A stretch of DNA of 64,000 bases from Liolophura sinensis (GCF_032854445.1 NC_088303.1:34947265-35011264), one strand, 5' to 3'. Shown: positions 22,511 to 36,525, counted from the stretch's first letter. Numbers and translations are program-made. Notes: generated by a model not told the origin, from the letters alone.

Positions 22511-22639
22511 TATTCATGATATGGAGCCCGGGATGGTAGGAAACTTGGCTCGGCCATGGGAAACCGTTCATGTAGACACAGTGGTCTGTTTTCCAGAGAC
22601 AAACTTGTATCTCTATAATCACTGTCCATATTTGGCAGT

Positions 22640-24400
22640 GGGAAACGCGTCTACCAGTAAACCGTTAGGTCCACATTTGACAGCGAGAAACGCGTCTACC
22701 TATAACTGTCAGGTCCACATTTGACAGTGGGAAACGCGTCTACCTGTAACCATCTGGTTCATATTTGACAATGGGAAACGCGTCTACCTGTAGCCATCAG
22801 GTCCATACTGGACAGCAGGAAACACGTCTACCTGTAACCGCCAGGTCCACATTTGACAGTGGGAAACGCATCTACCTGTAACCGTCAGGTCCACATTTGA
22901 CAGTGGGAAACGCATCTACCTGTAACTGTCAGGTCCACATTTGACAGGCGGAAACACATCTACCTGTAACCATCAGGTCCATATTGGACAGCAGGAAACA
23001 CGTCTACCTGTAACCGCCAGGTCCACATTTGACAGTGGGAAACGCATCTACCTATAATCATCAGGTCCACATTTGACAGGTGGAAACGCGTCTACCTGTA
23101 ACTGCCAGGTCCACATTTGACAGGTGGAAACGGGTCAACCTGTAACCATGAGGTCCACACTGGACAACAGGAAACGCATCTACCTGTAACCGTCAGATCC
23201 ACATTTGACAGTGGGAAACGCGTCTACCTGTACCCATAAGGCCCACATTTGACAGAGGGATATGTTTGTATCTGTAACCATTAGCTCCATATTTGACAGT
23301 AGGAAACGCATCTACCTGTAACCGTCCGGTCCACATTTGACAGTGGGAAACGCATCTGCCTGTACCCATAAGGCTCACATTTGACAGAAGGAAATGTTTG
23401 TATCTGTAACCATCTGGTTCACATTTGACAGTGGGAAACGCGTCTACCTGTAACCATCACGTCCACATTTGACAGTGGGAAACGCGTCTACCTGTAACCA
23501 TCACGTCCACATTTACAGTGGGAAATGCGTCTACCTGTAACTGTCAGGTCCACATTTGACAGGTGGAAACGCGTCTATCTGTAACCATCAGGTCCCCACT
23601 GGACAGAAGGAAACACGTCTACCTGTAACCGTCAGATCCACATTTGGCAGTGGGAAACGCGTCTACCTGTACCCATAAAGCCCAGATTTGACAGAGGGAA
23701 ATGTTTGTATCTGTAACCATTAGAGCCACATTTGACAGTGGGAAACGCATCTACCAGTAACCATCACGTCCACATTTACAGTGGGAAACGTGTCTACTTG
23801 TAACCATCTGGTTCACATTTGACAATGGGAAACGCGTCTACCTGTAACTGTCAGGTCCACATTTGACAGTAGGAAACGCGTCTACCTGTAACTGTCAGGT
23901 CCACATTTGACAGTGGGAAACGCGTCTACCTGTATCTGTCAGGTCCACATTTGACAGGTGGAAACGCGTCTACCTGTAACTGTCAGGTCCACACTGAACA
24001 GCAGGAAACACGTCTACCTGTAACCATCAGATCCACATTTGGCAGTGGGAAACGCATCTATCAGTAACCGTCAGGTCCACATTTGACAGGTGAAAACGCG
24101 TCTACCTGTACCCATAAAGCCCACATTTGACAGAGGGAAATGTTTGTATCTGTAACCATTAGAGCCACATTTGACAGTGGGAAACGCATCTACCTGTAAC
24201 CATCACGTCCACATTTACAGTGGGAAACGCGTCTACCTGTAACCGTCAGGTCCACATTTGACAGTAGGAAACGCATTTATCTGTACCCGTCAGGTCCACA
24301 TTTGACAGTAGGAAACGCGTCTACCTGTAATCATCAGGTACACATTTGATAATGAGAAACCTGTCTGCCTGTAACCATTAGGTCCACGCTTGACAATGAA
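22640..24400. repeat. 44-bp minisatellite, about 40 copies
   Basis: Unit 'gtccacatttgacagtggga' plus 'aacgcgtctacctgtaaccg' plus 'tcag', 44 bp. Variants include gacaggtgg, gacagcagg and 'gagggaaatgtttgtatctg', the last recurring several times at intervals of several hundred bp and so implying higher-order duplication. Many copies carry MluI-type ACGCGT. No coding role is evident. Confidence 0.93.
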
Positions 24401-25135
24401 GAACTTGTGTGCTTGTCTATCCAAATATTTGTTAGAGAACGTCGAACTTCGCTTTTCTCTTACCATCCGATCCCCATGCAAACGAGCAAAACGATACAAA
24501 CGACCTTTTCAGTCCGAGAATTTGGTAAAATGTCAACTGTTCTGTTTTGCGCGTTGAAGTCACAATACTGGTAAGCCAAGTATCACAACTGGCGTATGAG
24601 GACATGCGGGTCATGGAAGATACACATAGCGCAGTCAAAACTACCTGAATTAATCCACTTCTGGCATTTATGTCCTATGTAATTACATTTTTCCTTATAT
24701 TTAGTGTCAGACACATCGTTGCAGCTGACAGAAACTTGTTGAAGCACTTAGTCTGTGGAACAAGTTGAGATACAATCTGACGCGTCCGTTCAATTCCCTC
24801 TTGACAATGACCATTTACTTGCGGAAATGTTGTTCATCATAACAAATTCAAAGTATTTATCCAACAATTCTGTTCCATACATACCTGGCTTAAACAAGGA
24901 AAACGTGTTCAAAACATCAGTCTAGTAAAAGACGTCATTTAGAAAGTGGATTTTTAAGTAACCGTATTATTGTTGTTAGGATTACACTTTCAAAGTGTCC
25001 AGAATCTGGTAACTTCTATTATAACCTCAAAGTAAAATGTACATGTAAGTATAATGTACACATTACATGTACATATAGGTGATTAACCATAACTACGATG
25101 GTATACGTTTTGGATATGAATCTTTACAGGCTTAG

Positions 25136-25530
25136 AACATTCCTTGCTACTCTAATCCCGAAATCGTTGAAAACTGTTGAATGCGTAACTCTCTTTTACA
25201 TGCAACATTAATCCCCAAATCATTGAAAAGTGTTGAAAGAGTAATTCTCTTTACATGTAACTATAATCCCGAAATTATTAAAACTGTTGAAGTGTAACTC
25301 TCTTTACATGCAATTCTAATCCCGAAATCACTGAAAATTCCTTAATGTGTAACTCTCTTTATATCCAACTCAAATCCCGAAATCATTGAAGACTGGTGAC
25401 TGTGTAAATATCTTTACACGCAACTCTAATCCCGAAATCATTGAAAACAGTTGAATATCTCTCTTTACGTGCAACTATAATCCCGAAATCATTGACAGCT
25501 GTTGAATGTGTAGTTTTCTTTACAGGGTGC
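25136..25530. repeat. Minisatellite, about 60 bp unit, 7 copies
   Basis: 'aatcccgaaatcattgaaaa' plus 'ctgttgaatgtgtaactctc' plus 'tttacatgcaactct' repeats with small indels and moderate divergence. Confidence 0.85.
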
Positions 25531-27360
25531 CATTCTCTTACTTATGTTGAACGTATTCAGGGTTGTGTGGGAAATTGGTCTTGCGTGAGGTCTTATAGTG
25601 AGTGGGTACCTCCGTTATAGTTGACGACTGTTATATTCATGCGTAATACGACGTCTAGTATTCGAAGATCATATATATACACCTGCTCAGATTATAAGTA
25701 AACTACTGACAAGTTACTAGCATTAGTAATGTTTATCAACTGTAAGTTTTTTCATCTCTACCTCTCCCCCCCCCCCCCCCACGCCCCAGCCCTAGGACCA
25801 CGAAATAATCGTATTTACTGGGGACCATCATCTCTTCTCAAGACGCCTTGTTTTCAAAGTTTTGTTGATTAATTATGTATCCTCCTAAGCACTTTTTTTT
25901 CTTTTTACGTCGAGATTTTTGCCTGTAGGTCGGGCCCTGTGCCGACATATTTATAGAGCTGCTTGACTAAACACCATATTCAAGGCAAAATTAACGAAAC
26001 ATGCATGGTCCACTATAGGACTCTGAATATCCTCCCACGCAGATCATACTATATAAATTCTGGAGAACGCATCGTGCATGTATAGGAATGACTGTCTTAC
26101 AGTACAATAAAACGGACAAGATTTCCGTCATTCTACCGTTCACAAGCCCTGAACACCTAGGGGTAATGTTTTATTCATTCATCCATTATCTGACACACAT
26201 GTTTTGTTAAAGTGGCTTATATTATGTAATCAGAATGGGAACGTAGACTGTTCTCAGAGACTATGCACAGGGCTTCAAATTGCACAAAATCTTTCATGCT
26301 TCCCTTTGCATATTGGTACTGAGTGAAAAAAGAAGATGAATTCTTCGCCTGATCTTACAGAAGTCTTTGATTATTTCGTTTTATTTACTCAGCAAATGGT
26401 TTTGAAGTGTTCTCGCCTCGGATCGGAAATGGTGCTGAGAATGCGGCCAAAGCTTCATCCCATTAGTTCTCAAATAACCAGAGAAGCCGGAATAATTCAT
26501 CGTGTTGCAAATGGTTAGCGAACAGAAACCGAGCCTTGGTGCAATAATCCGAGGTAAAGTCGCGCTAACCCCTCAATAAATCCTGTGGATTTGACCCCCA
26601 ATGGCTCCCTGGGTTTGCTGGAACTATAACTCATCTGGATAAGTCTCATCTCATTTAGCGGCCCTGATGACTGTGAAAATGGTCTTAATTTGAGAACCGA
26701 CCACCAAATGGACACGTTCCCTGGACTCCGATGTGGTTCACCCCCCGTAGTCTTCTCCACGTACCCTCTGTCTTTTATTGCTTCGCACGGGGGTCTGGAT
26801 TAGTGCTATAATCGGGCAAGGATTGCCTTGTATGTCACCAAGAGGCGATCGGTGGTGACCGTAAGTACCACAGTGTCAGCAGATTCATGATTCATTTGCA
26901 GTTTGAAACTGTCGATTAAATATTGAAAAGAAATTACCGTGCTAACCATTTAACCGCTAATGGGGTTGCGAAAGTAAGGCCCAGTTGGGTCACAAAGTTC
27001 AAATGCACGCACAACTGGCTTTTGTGATTTTAGCAAGTTGCCATTAATACTAATATTATAATACAAAGCCTTTACAAGAAAATCACATCTGAAGTCTGCG
27101 GTGAAATTTTCCCACTTAATTTCTCTGATTTGGTTGGTATACACACTGTTTACCAATTTTCTTTTTGCCTTCTGTATTTTTTTTTTGTTACTATTTACAC
27201 ACTTTCCTTTGTAACATCTGCATTTCAAGTAAAATACTTATTACAGATTCTTTTGGGTTGCCCTGCGAATTCATTCGTCGTTTGATTTCCTCAGCATCAT
27301 AAAACATCGTACTTTTCGGTTCAGTTGTTTAACTCATTCCTTTATGATTTCATCACTATG
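25531..27360. other. Gene-poor sequence
   Basis: A C homopolymer lies at 25766-25781. No supported gene; open frames of 60-92 codons have no recognisable domain. Confidence 0.4.
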
Positions 27361-27620
27361 ATTTATTTATTTATTTATTTATTTGACTGGCGTTTTACGC
27401 CGTACTCAGGAATATTTCACTCACAACATTATTGTAGGAGAAGCCCGGAGGGAACCCAGCATCACCCGCAGGATGTTGCCAGGCCTTCCCACTTACGACC
27501 GAAGAGGAAACCAGCATGAGCTGGACTTGAACTCAAAGCGACCGCATTGGTGAGAGGCTCCTGGGTCATTGCTCCTCGGTGGCGTGCCAACCCCCACGGC
27601 CACGGAGGCTCCCGCTACGA
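27361..27620 (-). mobile_element. Full-length SINE family 1 (minus strand)
   Basis: The tail (ttta)n at 27361-27382 is followed by 'gactggcgttttacgccgta', the body 'ccagcatgagctggacttga' and the head complement 'ccacggaggctccc'. It is the mirror of the copy at 5204-5475. Confidence 0.85.
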
Positions 27621-30600
27621 CTTATGTACCTCTCGCTCACGTTTTTCTATATCACCGGTTTCCCTTGAGAGGTGAACCAGTTCTCCTCTGTTTTATGGGT
27701 CTGGGTGCTTTCTTTGAGGGGCTTATGCTTTTCTTCAAACGGAACCGCCAGTATATTTAAATTTCAGTTGGTTTAAATAACGCATTTTCTCTCTGAAAGA
27801 TCGTTAAATATTGTACAAGAAAATGCACATAATGATTTATGCATTTTTTTCAACCGATTTAAAACACAGTGGCTGGATTTCTACTTTGAAGGTACATTTG
27901 CGTAGTCCTATAGGGGTATGAATACATTCGCCGTGGGTGTGACGTCATCGATATTCGCTGGTCATACAAATCAGATACTTTAAAAACATAGTACTTGGTG
28001 GGAAAACTTCTAAAAACAAACAGAAGAAAAAAAGAAACGTGATATTACCTGGACAGTTTTACATTATCTTTAATGTGGCATATACTTTTTACAGTTTTCT
28101 TTGCTTTTATCCACCTTATTTCGTTCCCATCTGATTTGCTAGTCTCTGTACTGTGTGGCAACTCGGTGTCCTCGTCAACCTTTTCACCTTGTACACATAA
28201 ACTGTTTCTTCTCTGGCGTGTATATGTTTCTCACATCACAACAGTTTACCTTTGTTACAGAATCGTGTTTGCTAATATCGATTGCTCAGCCGATTCAAGT
28301 AGGTTCTGAAGAAACTCACCTGACTACAACAGGGGGGCTTTTTTGGTCCTTATCGATTTGACTTCAATATGAAACATTGCTCCATGTTTAACATCAAATC
28401 CCGGCTTAGTAGCTATCCAGTGGGTCAAGATGTTTGCCTAGTCTTAACCGAAGATAAGGTTTCTAAGGTGAAGGAGTCTGGAAATAGTGAAAGTGTACAA
28501 CAAATAGCCTTACCAGCCTTGGCTGATCGATGAACACGGAAGCTCGGTGTAAGTGTGCCCTGAAGCTACAGACCCTTCAGCCGTCATGTACACGTGTGGC
28601 TTTGTCATTTGGATGACTGAAATGTCGGGTAGACCTTCCTGTACTATGGAATAGGGACCAGTATAGCTGTTATAGTAATGTATCAAAGCTTATTGTATGG
28701 TGGTTAAAACTGACGTCCAACTTGAAATTCCCGAAACCAAAGTTTGGTTTTCCTTAGCAAGCATATACAAAAGCGATTAAATCCCATAGATAGCTGGGGA
28801 TGTTTTAGTTCATGTTTTCTTGATAAGGTTATGTCATGACTGTTCATTTGGTGAACAAAGTGCTTGATTGTCTGAATGGAGTTTTTTATGTGACTGTTGT
28901 GTATGTTTGTGTGAACCATCGACTTTTAGCAAATTGCCAAAATGTAAACCTCGCATTAGTGGAAGAAAAATGGGCTCCAAAGAACGTTAGATTGTGAAAT
29001 GTCATAAAATCAGTCGTCGATCGTTTGTTTTCACCAAGGCATCAGCGAACAGTGGAAGCGGTGAAATCCAGAAATTCCCTGACCCTGACCGGAGTTGAAC
29101 TTGCACATTGTGTATCTTAGCCACACAAAGACAACCGTCTTAACAGCGCTCTGTTCAGATAAATACAGACCATGTAACAGTCGAGTTTCTCACAGTGATT
29201 TTTAATACTCCATACAAATGACCTACAGTAACACATTTTGATACGATTGCACTGGTTTGTGGAATGCAACAAATGGACATTACAAACGCTGTGACAGATA
29301 TGTTGTCTTGGCAGTTTACTATCATTTTTGATTTAACTCTAAAACTTCGAAAAAATGATTGCGAACAAGTAGGCCCTGCTCTTGCGTAAAATCATTGGTT
29401 TTCTAGAACAGCTGTGCATCTCAATCATCACATTGTCTTATATGATACAAATATCCTTATATATCGTTCGAGGCTTTGATTAAAATTCTTTAATTCCGCA
29501 GGCGTATAAAATGTATTTTGCATTTAATCAAATTTATGATGCATAGTGTATATTAGACATTGCTGTCTTTTTTAGACCGTGTGACAGAATGACTTCACGA
29601 CATGCTGAGCAACAAAGTACATTCTGTAGGTAATGTTTAATACAACCGACAATTTGTCCAACGCCTCATGTATTAAACCAACCAAAGCCCAGAGTGTTAA
29701 ATTTCATTATTGTTTATCATTGCATAGCGTGTCGTTAACGTAGTATAACTCTCATGTTAAACACTAAATTTTTTTGACTCCAGAAAAAAAGAAACATTGC
29801 CGTACTTTCCTCTCTCAGAATTTCTAGAAATAACTGAATCGGCGTTGGAGGAATGTTTTCTTTCGGACTCGAAGACATTGTTGGAACCGCACTTCGGGTA
29901 ACATTAAACCGAAATCAATGTGTAAATCAATTCTTGGACTGATGTGCAGGTAATGACAGGTTATACTCCCGGATGATGCATTGGACGTCCCGAATCTCTG
30001 CGCGCTGCAGGGACTTTGGGACCGCCAGCACATTAATCATACCCGCCGGATAGACAAACATTCATCTGATAGCGTCATAGCCATATAACATAATTAATTT
30101 CCCAGCGGTTTGGTAAAGTAGTTAATTCGAATTTGCTGAACTATGCTCCTTTTGCCCTTCCGTACTTTTCACCTCACATTATATTCCAGCCAGATATGAA
30201 CCGGTATCTCGTATTTCATACCTGAGTCACGTCTTAGCCAACTTGATGGAAAATCATCAGCTATTCCAAAATTCCAGCCCGATTACAGGAAACGCGAAAG
30301 ATGTGGAGGCCTTGGTTTTGCGTGAAATACACGGAGTTTAATGACGTTGGCTTCATGGCTGGGTGCGGTTACTTTTTGGGGGCAGCTTTCAACACGGAGT
30401 GTTCGGGAGTTAACGCTGGATACTAGAGCTATCGAAAGAGCCGTGGATATAATCATGTCTAAGCTATCATTTCTAGCAAGTTTCATCTCGTCTCGTATAT
30501 CTTTAGACTAGCCTGGCGATGACATGGTTAGTATTTGGACGGCACCAAATGGAGATAGTTCTTCGATAAGCATCTTTGTCCCGTTATCTTGACAGCTTTA

Positions 30601-30765
30601 TTAATATCCGCCTCACTGACAAGTGCCATACGTTAGGCATACCGTAGGTAAGTTTCTTATCATACATAAATTTCTGCTTAAATATGCTCAGTGCTCATTA
30701 AGAAAGCCATTTTAATGCACGATATGTAAAAATATTCTCCACCTTTTATCAGTATGAAATAGTTG
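27621..30765. other. Gene-poor sequence
   Basis: No gene, repeat array or SINE is recognised in this 3.1 kb. Confidence 0.4.
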
Positions 30766-30769
30766 CTTG

Positions 30770-31400
30770 TCGTCTTTATTACATCATAACGTTTCAGTGC
30801 CTGGTTTCATCTAAGTTTGTGATATATTTATATTATAGTGGTGATGTTTACAACTTACCATCTTTATGATATACAAGCCACTTTCAGTGCTGAGTTCCAT
30901 TGTAGCCTGTGATATATAGACATTATAGTTGTGACGTATGCAACTTACCGTCTTTATTATATAAAAGCCGCTTTCAGCGCTGAGTTCCATTTTAGCCTGT
31001 GATATATAGACATTATGGTGGTGACGTATGTAACTTACCGTATTTATTACATAAAAACGGCTTATGCCGTGATATATTGACATCATGTTTATGATGTGAT
31101 AAGGCTCAGCGTCTTTTTGTTTCAAGACAGGTATTCATCTGAGTATATTGATGTATGGACATTGCAATGCTGATGTTATAGGCCTTTTTTTATTTATTTC
31201 ATGAAATAGGTTTAGTCCGGAATTTCTGTTGGGTCCGTGATGTATAGACATTACAGTGGTGACGTATACAACTTACCGCCTTCATTCAAAATCGCTTTCA
31301 GTACTGGGTTCCACTTGAGCCTGTCATATCATGGCATCTTCTTTGTGATGTATAAGGCTTATCGTCTTTATAATATAGTGTCATTGCAGGGATTCGTGAC
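30770..31400. repeat. Degenerate tandem repeat, about 90 bp unit, 5 or more copies
   Basis: 'tgtgatatatagacattata' plus 'gtggtgacgtatgcaactta' plus 'ccgtctttattatataaaag' and 'gctttcagtgctgagttcca' recur at about 30820, 30907, 30996, 31065 and 31238 with increasing decay to the right. Confidence 0.75.
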
Positions 31401-31449
31401 ACCTTATATAAGGACATTGAGAATGAATCTCAGTGAGTACAAATACGAC

Positions 31450-31570
31450 CAGTGTAGTTAGTTGTTTAATTATTTATTAATTTATGTACTTGATGGATTG
31501 TTTAACGTTGTACTCAAGAATGTTTGACCAAGAGGAAGCCTGGCTAAAGAGAGCTGCAGTTAAGCACCAA
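31450..31570 (-). mobile_element. SINE family 1, degraded
   Basis: 'gtttaacgttgtactcaaga' and 'ccaagaggaagcctggc' recall the reverse complement of the 3' part. Confidence 0.4.
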
Positions 31571-31744
31571 TCAAGTGTAAGATTCATGTTTCATTGGCCC
31601 AGATGTTCAAAAGTGTATTAGCCTTTAAGCCCGATATATATTAACTTTAGTCTGGACTAAACTGCCATTAGTTTTGTATTACGTCGATACTGGTATTAAG
31701 ATTTAAGCCTGACTTAATTTTTAATACACTTTTGAACACACCGG

Positions 31745-32148
31745 CCCGGATAGTTGGTAGAGCGGCCGCTTCGGGACCGGTAGATCCAGGATCAGTCCTT
31801 GATCTAGTCACACCTAATACTTTAAAAGAGGAATTTGTAACTTCCTCCCTCGGCGTTCAGCATGAATGGGATAGTGCAACGACTGGTTGACCACTATAAT
31901 ATCATATTATGGTATCACTCGGGCGGGGCTGCTTACTTGCCTTCGGTAAGTCGTCTCAGTGAAGCAGCACTAAATAAAAGAGCGGTGGAAATCCGTCCTG
32001 CAACAAGGAAGCACATTACACGTACATGCACCCTAAGGATTCCTGCAACAAGGAGGCATATTAAACGTACATGCACCCTAAGGATTCCTTCGTCGTCATA
32101 TGACTGAAAAATTGTTGAGTACGACGTTAAACCCCAAGCACTCACTCA
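31745..32148 (+). mobile_element. Full-length SINE family 2 with tRNA-like head
   Basis: The head 'gatagttggtagagcggccg' and 'gatccaggatcagtcc' has A- and B-box-like character. The body has 'ttacttgccttcggtaagtc', 'agagcggtggaaatccgtcc' and 'catatgactgaaaaattgtt'. The end is 'gagtacgacgttaaacccca' plus 'agcactcactca'. A 45 bp segment ('cctgcaacaaggaagcacat' to 'caccctaaggatt') is tandemly doubled at about 31997-32086. Confidence 0.88.
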
Positions 32149-32159
32149 TTTTTGAACAA

Positions 32160-34950
32160 CCGGATCCTGATCCTAGCATATTCTCATCCACGATGCGAAT
32201 GACTGAAACACTACCGATGTTCAATTATTTTGACATTGTAATCATTCATTCTGTCTAGTATGCATAAAACAAATACAAATTAACCACCTTTTCTACAGGT
32301 ATTAAATTGCAAACGCGAATCACCCTTTTTGTACTTTTGGAGTTAATTCCATGCAAAGTCTTGCACCGATATGGAATTACTAACTCCGTAACTTAGTAAA
32401 TCCAAAATTGTTCACGTCATATTTGATAAAACGGGTCACCTATTCATGTATATATATATACCTAAGAGCAGCATTTCCCGGTGCTTTGTTATTGCCTATT
32501 TGACGATTTTGATACAGTTGCTAAGGACTACCTGTTATATATTTGAACGCGTGCTGATATAACCGAAGTGGATGTTTGTCTGCCATGAATGAAGTTGTGG
32601 GGTTTCAAAGCTTGCGGCATCAACTTGCTCTGTGGACAGAAAAAATCCCATCCACTTTGTAGAATTAGAGCGAGTTTTCAATAAGCCCTTTTCGGCATGA
32701 TAGACTGCCCAAACAGTTTGACACAAACAGCCCATTACGTACCATTAAGGGATGGTATTGTGTTATTTTCGAGAATGTCTTCCTTGCAAATAATAACGAG
32801 GCCTGTCTGCTGTGCATCGCTCACATGTACGACTATCTGCGTATATGTGCACCAGGATTCCGATTATCTCATGTTGTGTGTTTTTTTCTGTGACATGACT
32901 CAGGCATGCTGTAACAGATTTCAATTAATTTCATGCATTATTGCCTTTAATGCAATTCATTTGCTGCAATTCTAACGCATGTGTTGCAGATTTTCCTGAT
33001 AAAGGCAGTTATTCATGGGAGTGCCATGGGAATTGTAGGAGATACCGGTATCTCTTCATTGCCTGATGTAATTATATGTGGACGAAGCAGAGGCGTGTGG
33101 GTTAAATCCTCGACATGCTTTTGTTGGTTAGCCCGGTAATCTTGTTGTTTCCTGCTGATTTTCCGTCCAGACACTTGACTATTCATGTACTGTGATACGA
33201 CCACCAGGGCTGTGTACTCAAGATAGGACAGCCTTGGGGCTACAGAATATCCTCAGACTGACCAAGCCCGTTGTATCATTTAGAAGTGAGCTGAATTTGG
33301 AATTTTTAAATTACTTCAGACGTGATTACCACGATCAAGAAAGATGACTTTTGAGCCGAGCCCATTTTGGCTCGAAGATTTTCGTTAAAATGTGCTAGTT
33401 ATATGTCTTAAGCACGCTTTCTTCAAGTAAGATAAGTCATTTGTCAAACACACAACTGATATAGCAAATGTAATTCTGTTAACAGAAAAACAGGAGTGCG
33501 CAAAAACTAAGAATGAGTTTCTGGTGTTTTGAATATTATAAACACTGGTCTAGTGTTGTGACATGTTCATGTCACAAATATGCGATAGCTCCATGTGGTT
33601 TAATGTAACTTGCATATGCAGCAGAATTAACTTACCCGATCCATGTGATTTAGACAGATCAGTGAAAACGTGCAGAATCATTATTATATGTGAAACACTC
33701 TTTCTGTATACGTGTTCCTGTAGACTTTGCTGTGGAGGTGAAAAATAATGATTTCTGGTTGAGTACTGGTTGCATATGCATCTGAATCTGTGTATAAGTT
33801 AAAACCCAATAATACTGAATTTCTCCCGTTTCGTATGACCATTTGCCAACTGTCACACTGTTGTTGCTGCTCTGTTTTTTACTCTCAAGTGTACATAGTC
33901 ATGTATAAGCAGCATACTTCAATAGCAATACAACCAAAGGCTCCAGCATATTGCGTGAGAATAATCTCGCCTTACAGCATTTGTTGGAATTGTGTGTGTT
34001 GTGTGACGTTTTCAGTCTGTATAATGTCAATTATTGATACTTATAGACTAATACAGTACACATTCTGGGTACTGATTACTGAAGGGGGTGAGGCGGTAAG
34101 ATGCGGATAAGGCAACTGACTGATGCTCCAAATCCTGCCCAAAAATATTTTCCTACGTCTATTTATTCATACAATATTAAAAATATAACATATTAGTGTT
34201 CATTTGTTTGTATTAAAAGGCAATTTTAGAATGCACCAATATTCATTTTGGTCAACTTGGATGAAGAAAGTTGTCCCCCACCCATCTCGGTCACGGAGGT
34301 CAAGATTAAGACAACACCATTACCTTTTGGAAATCTTTTTTTTTTGCCTTCTGTTGGTGTTGACCAAATAAATGCTGCCTATTCAGGAGCTTTGAAGGTG
34401 TTGCATAGATCCTATCAGACCTGCACTAGATCCACGACATTTCATCTGAGTCATTTCTGTGCTGTTCTTGCCAAGATGTTTTGTCTTTAATGCAATATTT
34501 TTTAATAATATAAGTGAAAAAAAATTATAACAGGGTTGGTAAATACAGTGATGCATCAAATACGAAGTAAATACAGTTATGTATCAAATACGTAGTGTTT
34601 CCATATCCATATGCTTGAAGTGGCGAATTCATAGCCAGCATGTATATCAACAGACACTACAGTAAACAGCACTGAAGTGTGCTTCTGTCAGAATAACTCT
34701 CGTCATGGTGACCCAGTTTGCGATTTAGCACTTCTTGTCCTTTACGTACCAATGGTGTCCCTTGAGGTGACTCCCTCGCTTCACGGGACTAACACAGGAC
34801 CTAATTTCTCACTTAATATACGTTTTAAGTTCTTTGACGGTTTGTCTTGCAAGTCGTTTCGGAAATCGATCTTCCGATTTCTGACACGGAACGTCCATCG
34901 TTATGGCTGAGAAATGGTATGCGAATATCATATAAGTTCTGATTATTTTA
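32160..34950. other. Gene-poor sequence
   Basis: No supported gene. Open frames up to 106 codons (33790-34110) lack domains or splice signals. Confidence 0.4.
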
Positions 34951-34954
34951 TCTA

Positions 34955-35055
34955 TGCATTTGGATGGAGTTTTACGCCTTATCCAAGAATACTTCACTTC
35001 TACGACAGAGGGCATGATTATGGTGGGAGACAACCAGGCAGAGCCTGGGGCATCT
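34955..35055 (-). mobile_element. SINE family 1 fragment
   Basis: 'gatggagttttacgccttat' and 'ggtgggagacaaccaggcag' are reverse-complement body sequence. Confidence 0.65.
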
Positions 35056-35461
35056 ATAACTAATGAACCTACGCAGTTATCTTATTATAGCGTTCATGAT
35101 GTAGCACATACTTATTTGTAAAATATTAATACGATTTTCTGGATATATTATACCGAAGAATAGCACCTTTCAGGTTGTTTGCAATTCTCTAAATGTCGGC
35201 ATAGTCTGTAGGCTAGGCAATAGCTTAGGTGATGTATCTTATTCATTTATATCACTGGTATTTAATCTGGGCCTCGAAACAGACATTCGTATTCAAGCCG
35301 TTAACCATAATGGACGTTCCGACTAAACAAAAGCAAGACCATTTTCCAAAACAACCCCCTCAAGAATCTTACACGTATACGTGGAGAAAAGCATAGTGTC
35401 CTGAAGAAACCACTCGCATTTGGCCAGCTCAGTGTTCATGCGATATTAGTAATCAGCTAAA

Positions 35462-35745
35462 TCTGTTTATTTATTTATTTGATTGGAGTTTTACGCGGTA
35501 CTCGTGACTATTTCACTTATATGACGTCGACCAGCACTATATATATAGTGGGAGTAGACCGGGCAGAGCCCGGGGGGAAAGCCACGACCAACCGCAGGTT
35601 GCTGACAGACCTCCCCACGTACGGCAGAAGAGGAAGCCAGCATGAACTGGACTTGAACTCACAGTGACGGCATTGACGAGGGGCTCCTGACTCAATGCGC
35701 CGCGCTGGCACACTAACCACTTTTTCCCCCACTTGCCCACCTAAA
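35462..35745 (-). mobile_element. Full-length SINE family 1 (minus strand)
   Basis: Tail (ttta)n, then 'attggagttttacgcggtac', 'gggcagagcccggggggaaa', 'ccagcatgaactggacttga' and a decayed head. A TA-rich insertion ('actatatatatagtggg') lies in the body. Confidence 0.85.
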
Positions 35746-35850
35746 TCTGTGTAAGACCACTTATAGTTGCATAGCAGCTCTGCCAACTGCTTATTGTCAG
35801 AAAGGATTGTAGGCAAGTGGAGGCTGGGTGAATGGCGTATGAGATCGAAG

Positions 35851-36525
35851 CCAATGGCCATACTATGAAATGATTGGTGGTGATGTATTGGCCCGGGTCA
35901 ACATGGAGCACAGCTCCAGTGACACTGATGAAGAACATGTCGCATTTACACCTCAGACTATTGTTGTAAGGCTAGCACTATATACTTCGATAAAACAAGG
36001 TGATGGATTGTTCTCCAGCGATGACCTGTCAAAAGCGTTATTGTATGTCCATACATGCTACCTTTCTGCATTACCATAGAGATATTCTCTGAGAAATATT
36101 ATAATATTAACCAAGATATCATTACAGTTGTAGTCTTTAGCGGATTGATGAAACTAGAAAACACGAGCATGGCATGGCATAAAATACTAAAGCGAATGGC
36201 CATGGTATGAAATGGTTGGCAGTGAATGGCCATGGTATGAAATGGTTGGCAGTGAATGGCCATGGTATGAAATGGTTGGCAGTGAATGGTCATGGTATGA
36301 AATGGTTGGCAGTGAATGGTCATGGTATGAAATGGTTGGCAGTGATGCATTTTGTATGCATGGGCAAAAGGCACACTTTCACGAGCATGAATGAAGGACG
36401 TGTCACATTTCAATCACAAACTATTGTTGTAGGGTTACCAGTGGACAATGGATAAGCCAAGTTGATGAATTCGTCTCCAGCCCTATATCCTACGTAAGCA
36501 TTATTGTATCCATGGCAACACAAAT
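35851..36525. repeat. Diverged local duplication with a 30-bp expansion at its boundary
   Basis: 35851-36056 and 36316-36525 are related copies. They share 'actattgttgta', 'tctccag' and 'gttattgtatgtccat' versus 'cattattgtatccat'. Between them 'atggccatggtatgaaatgg' plus 'ttggcagtga' (30 bp) is repeated about five times at 36196-36345. Confidence 0.7.

Noticed and set aside
22640..24400. CRISPR-like regular spacing
   Set aside because: The unit repeats throughout with no unique spacers, in a eukaryotic context; it is a minisatellite.
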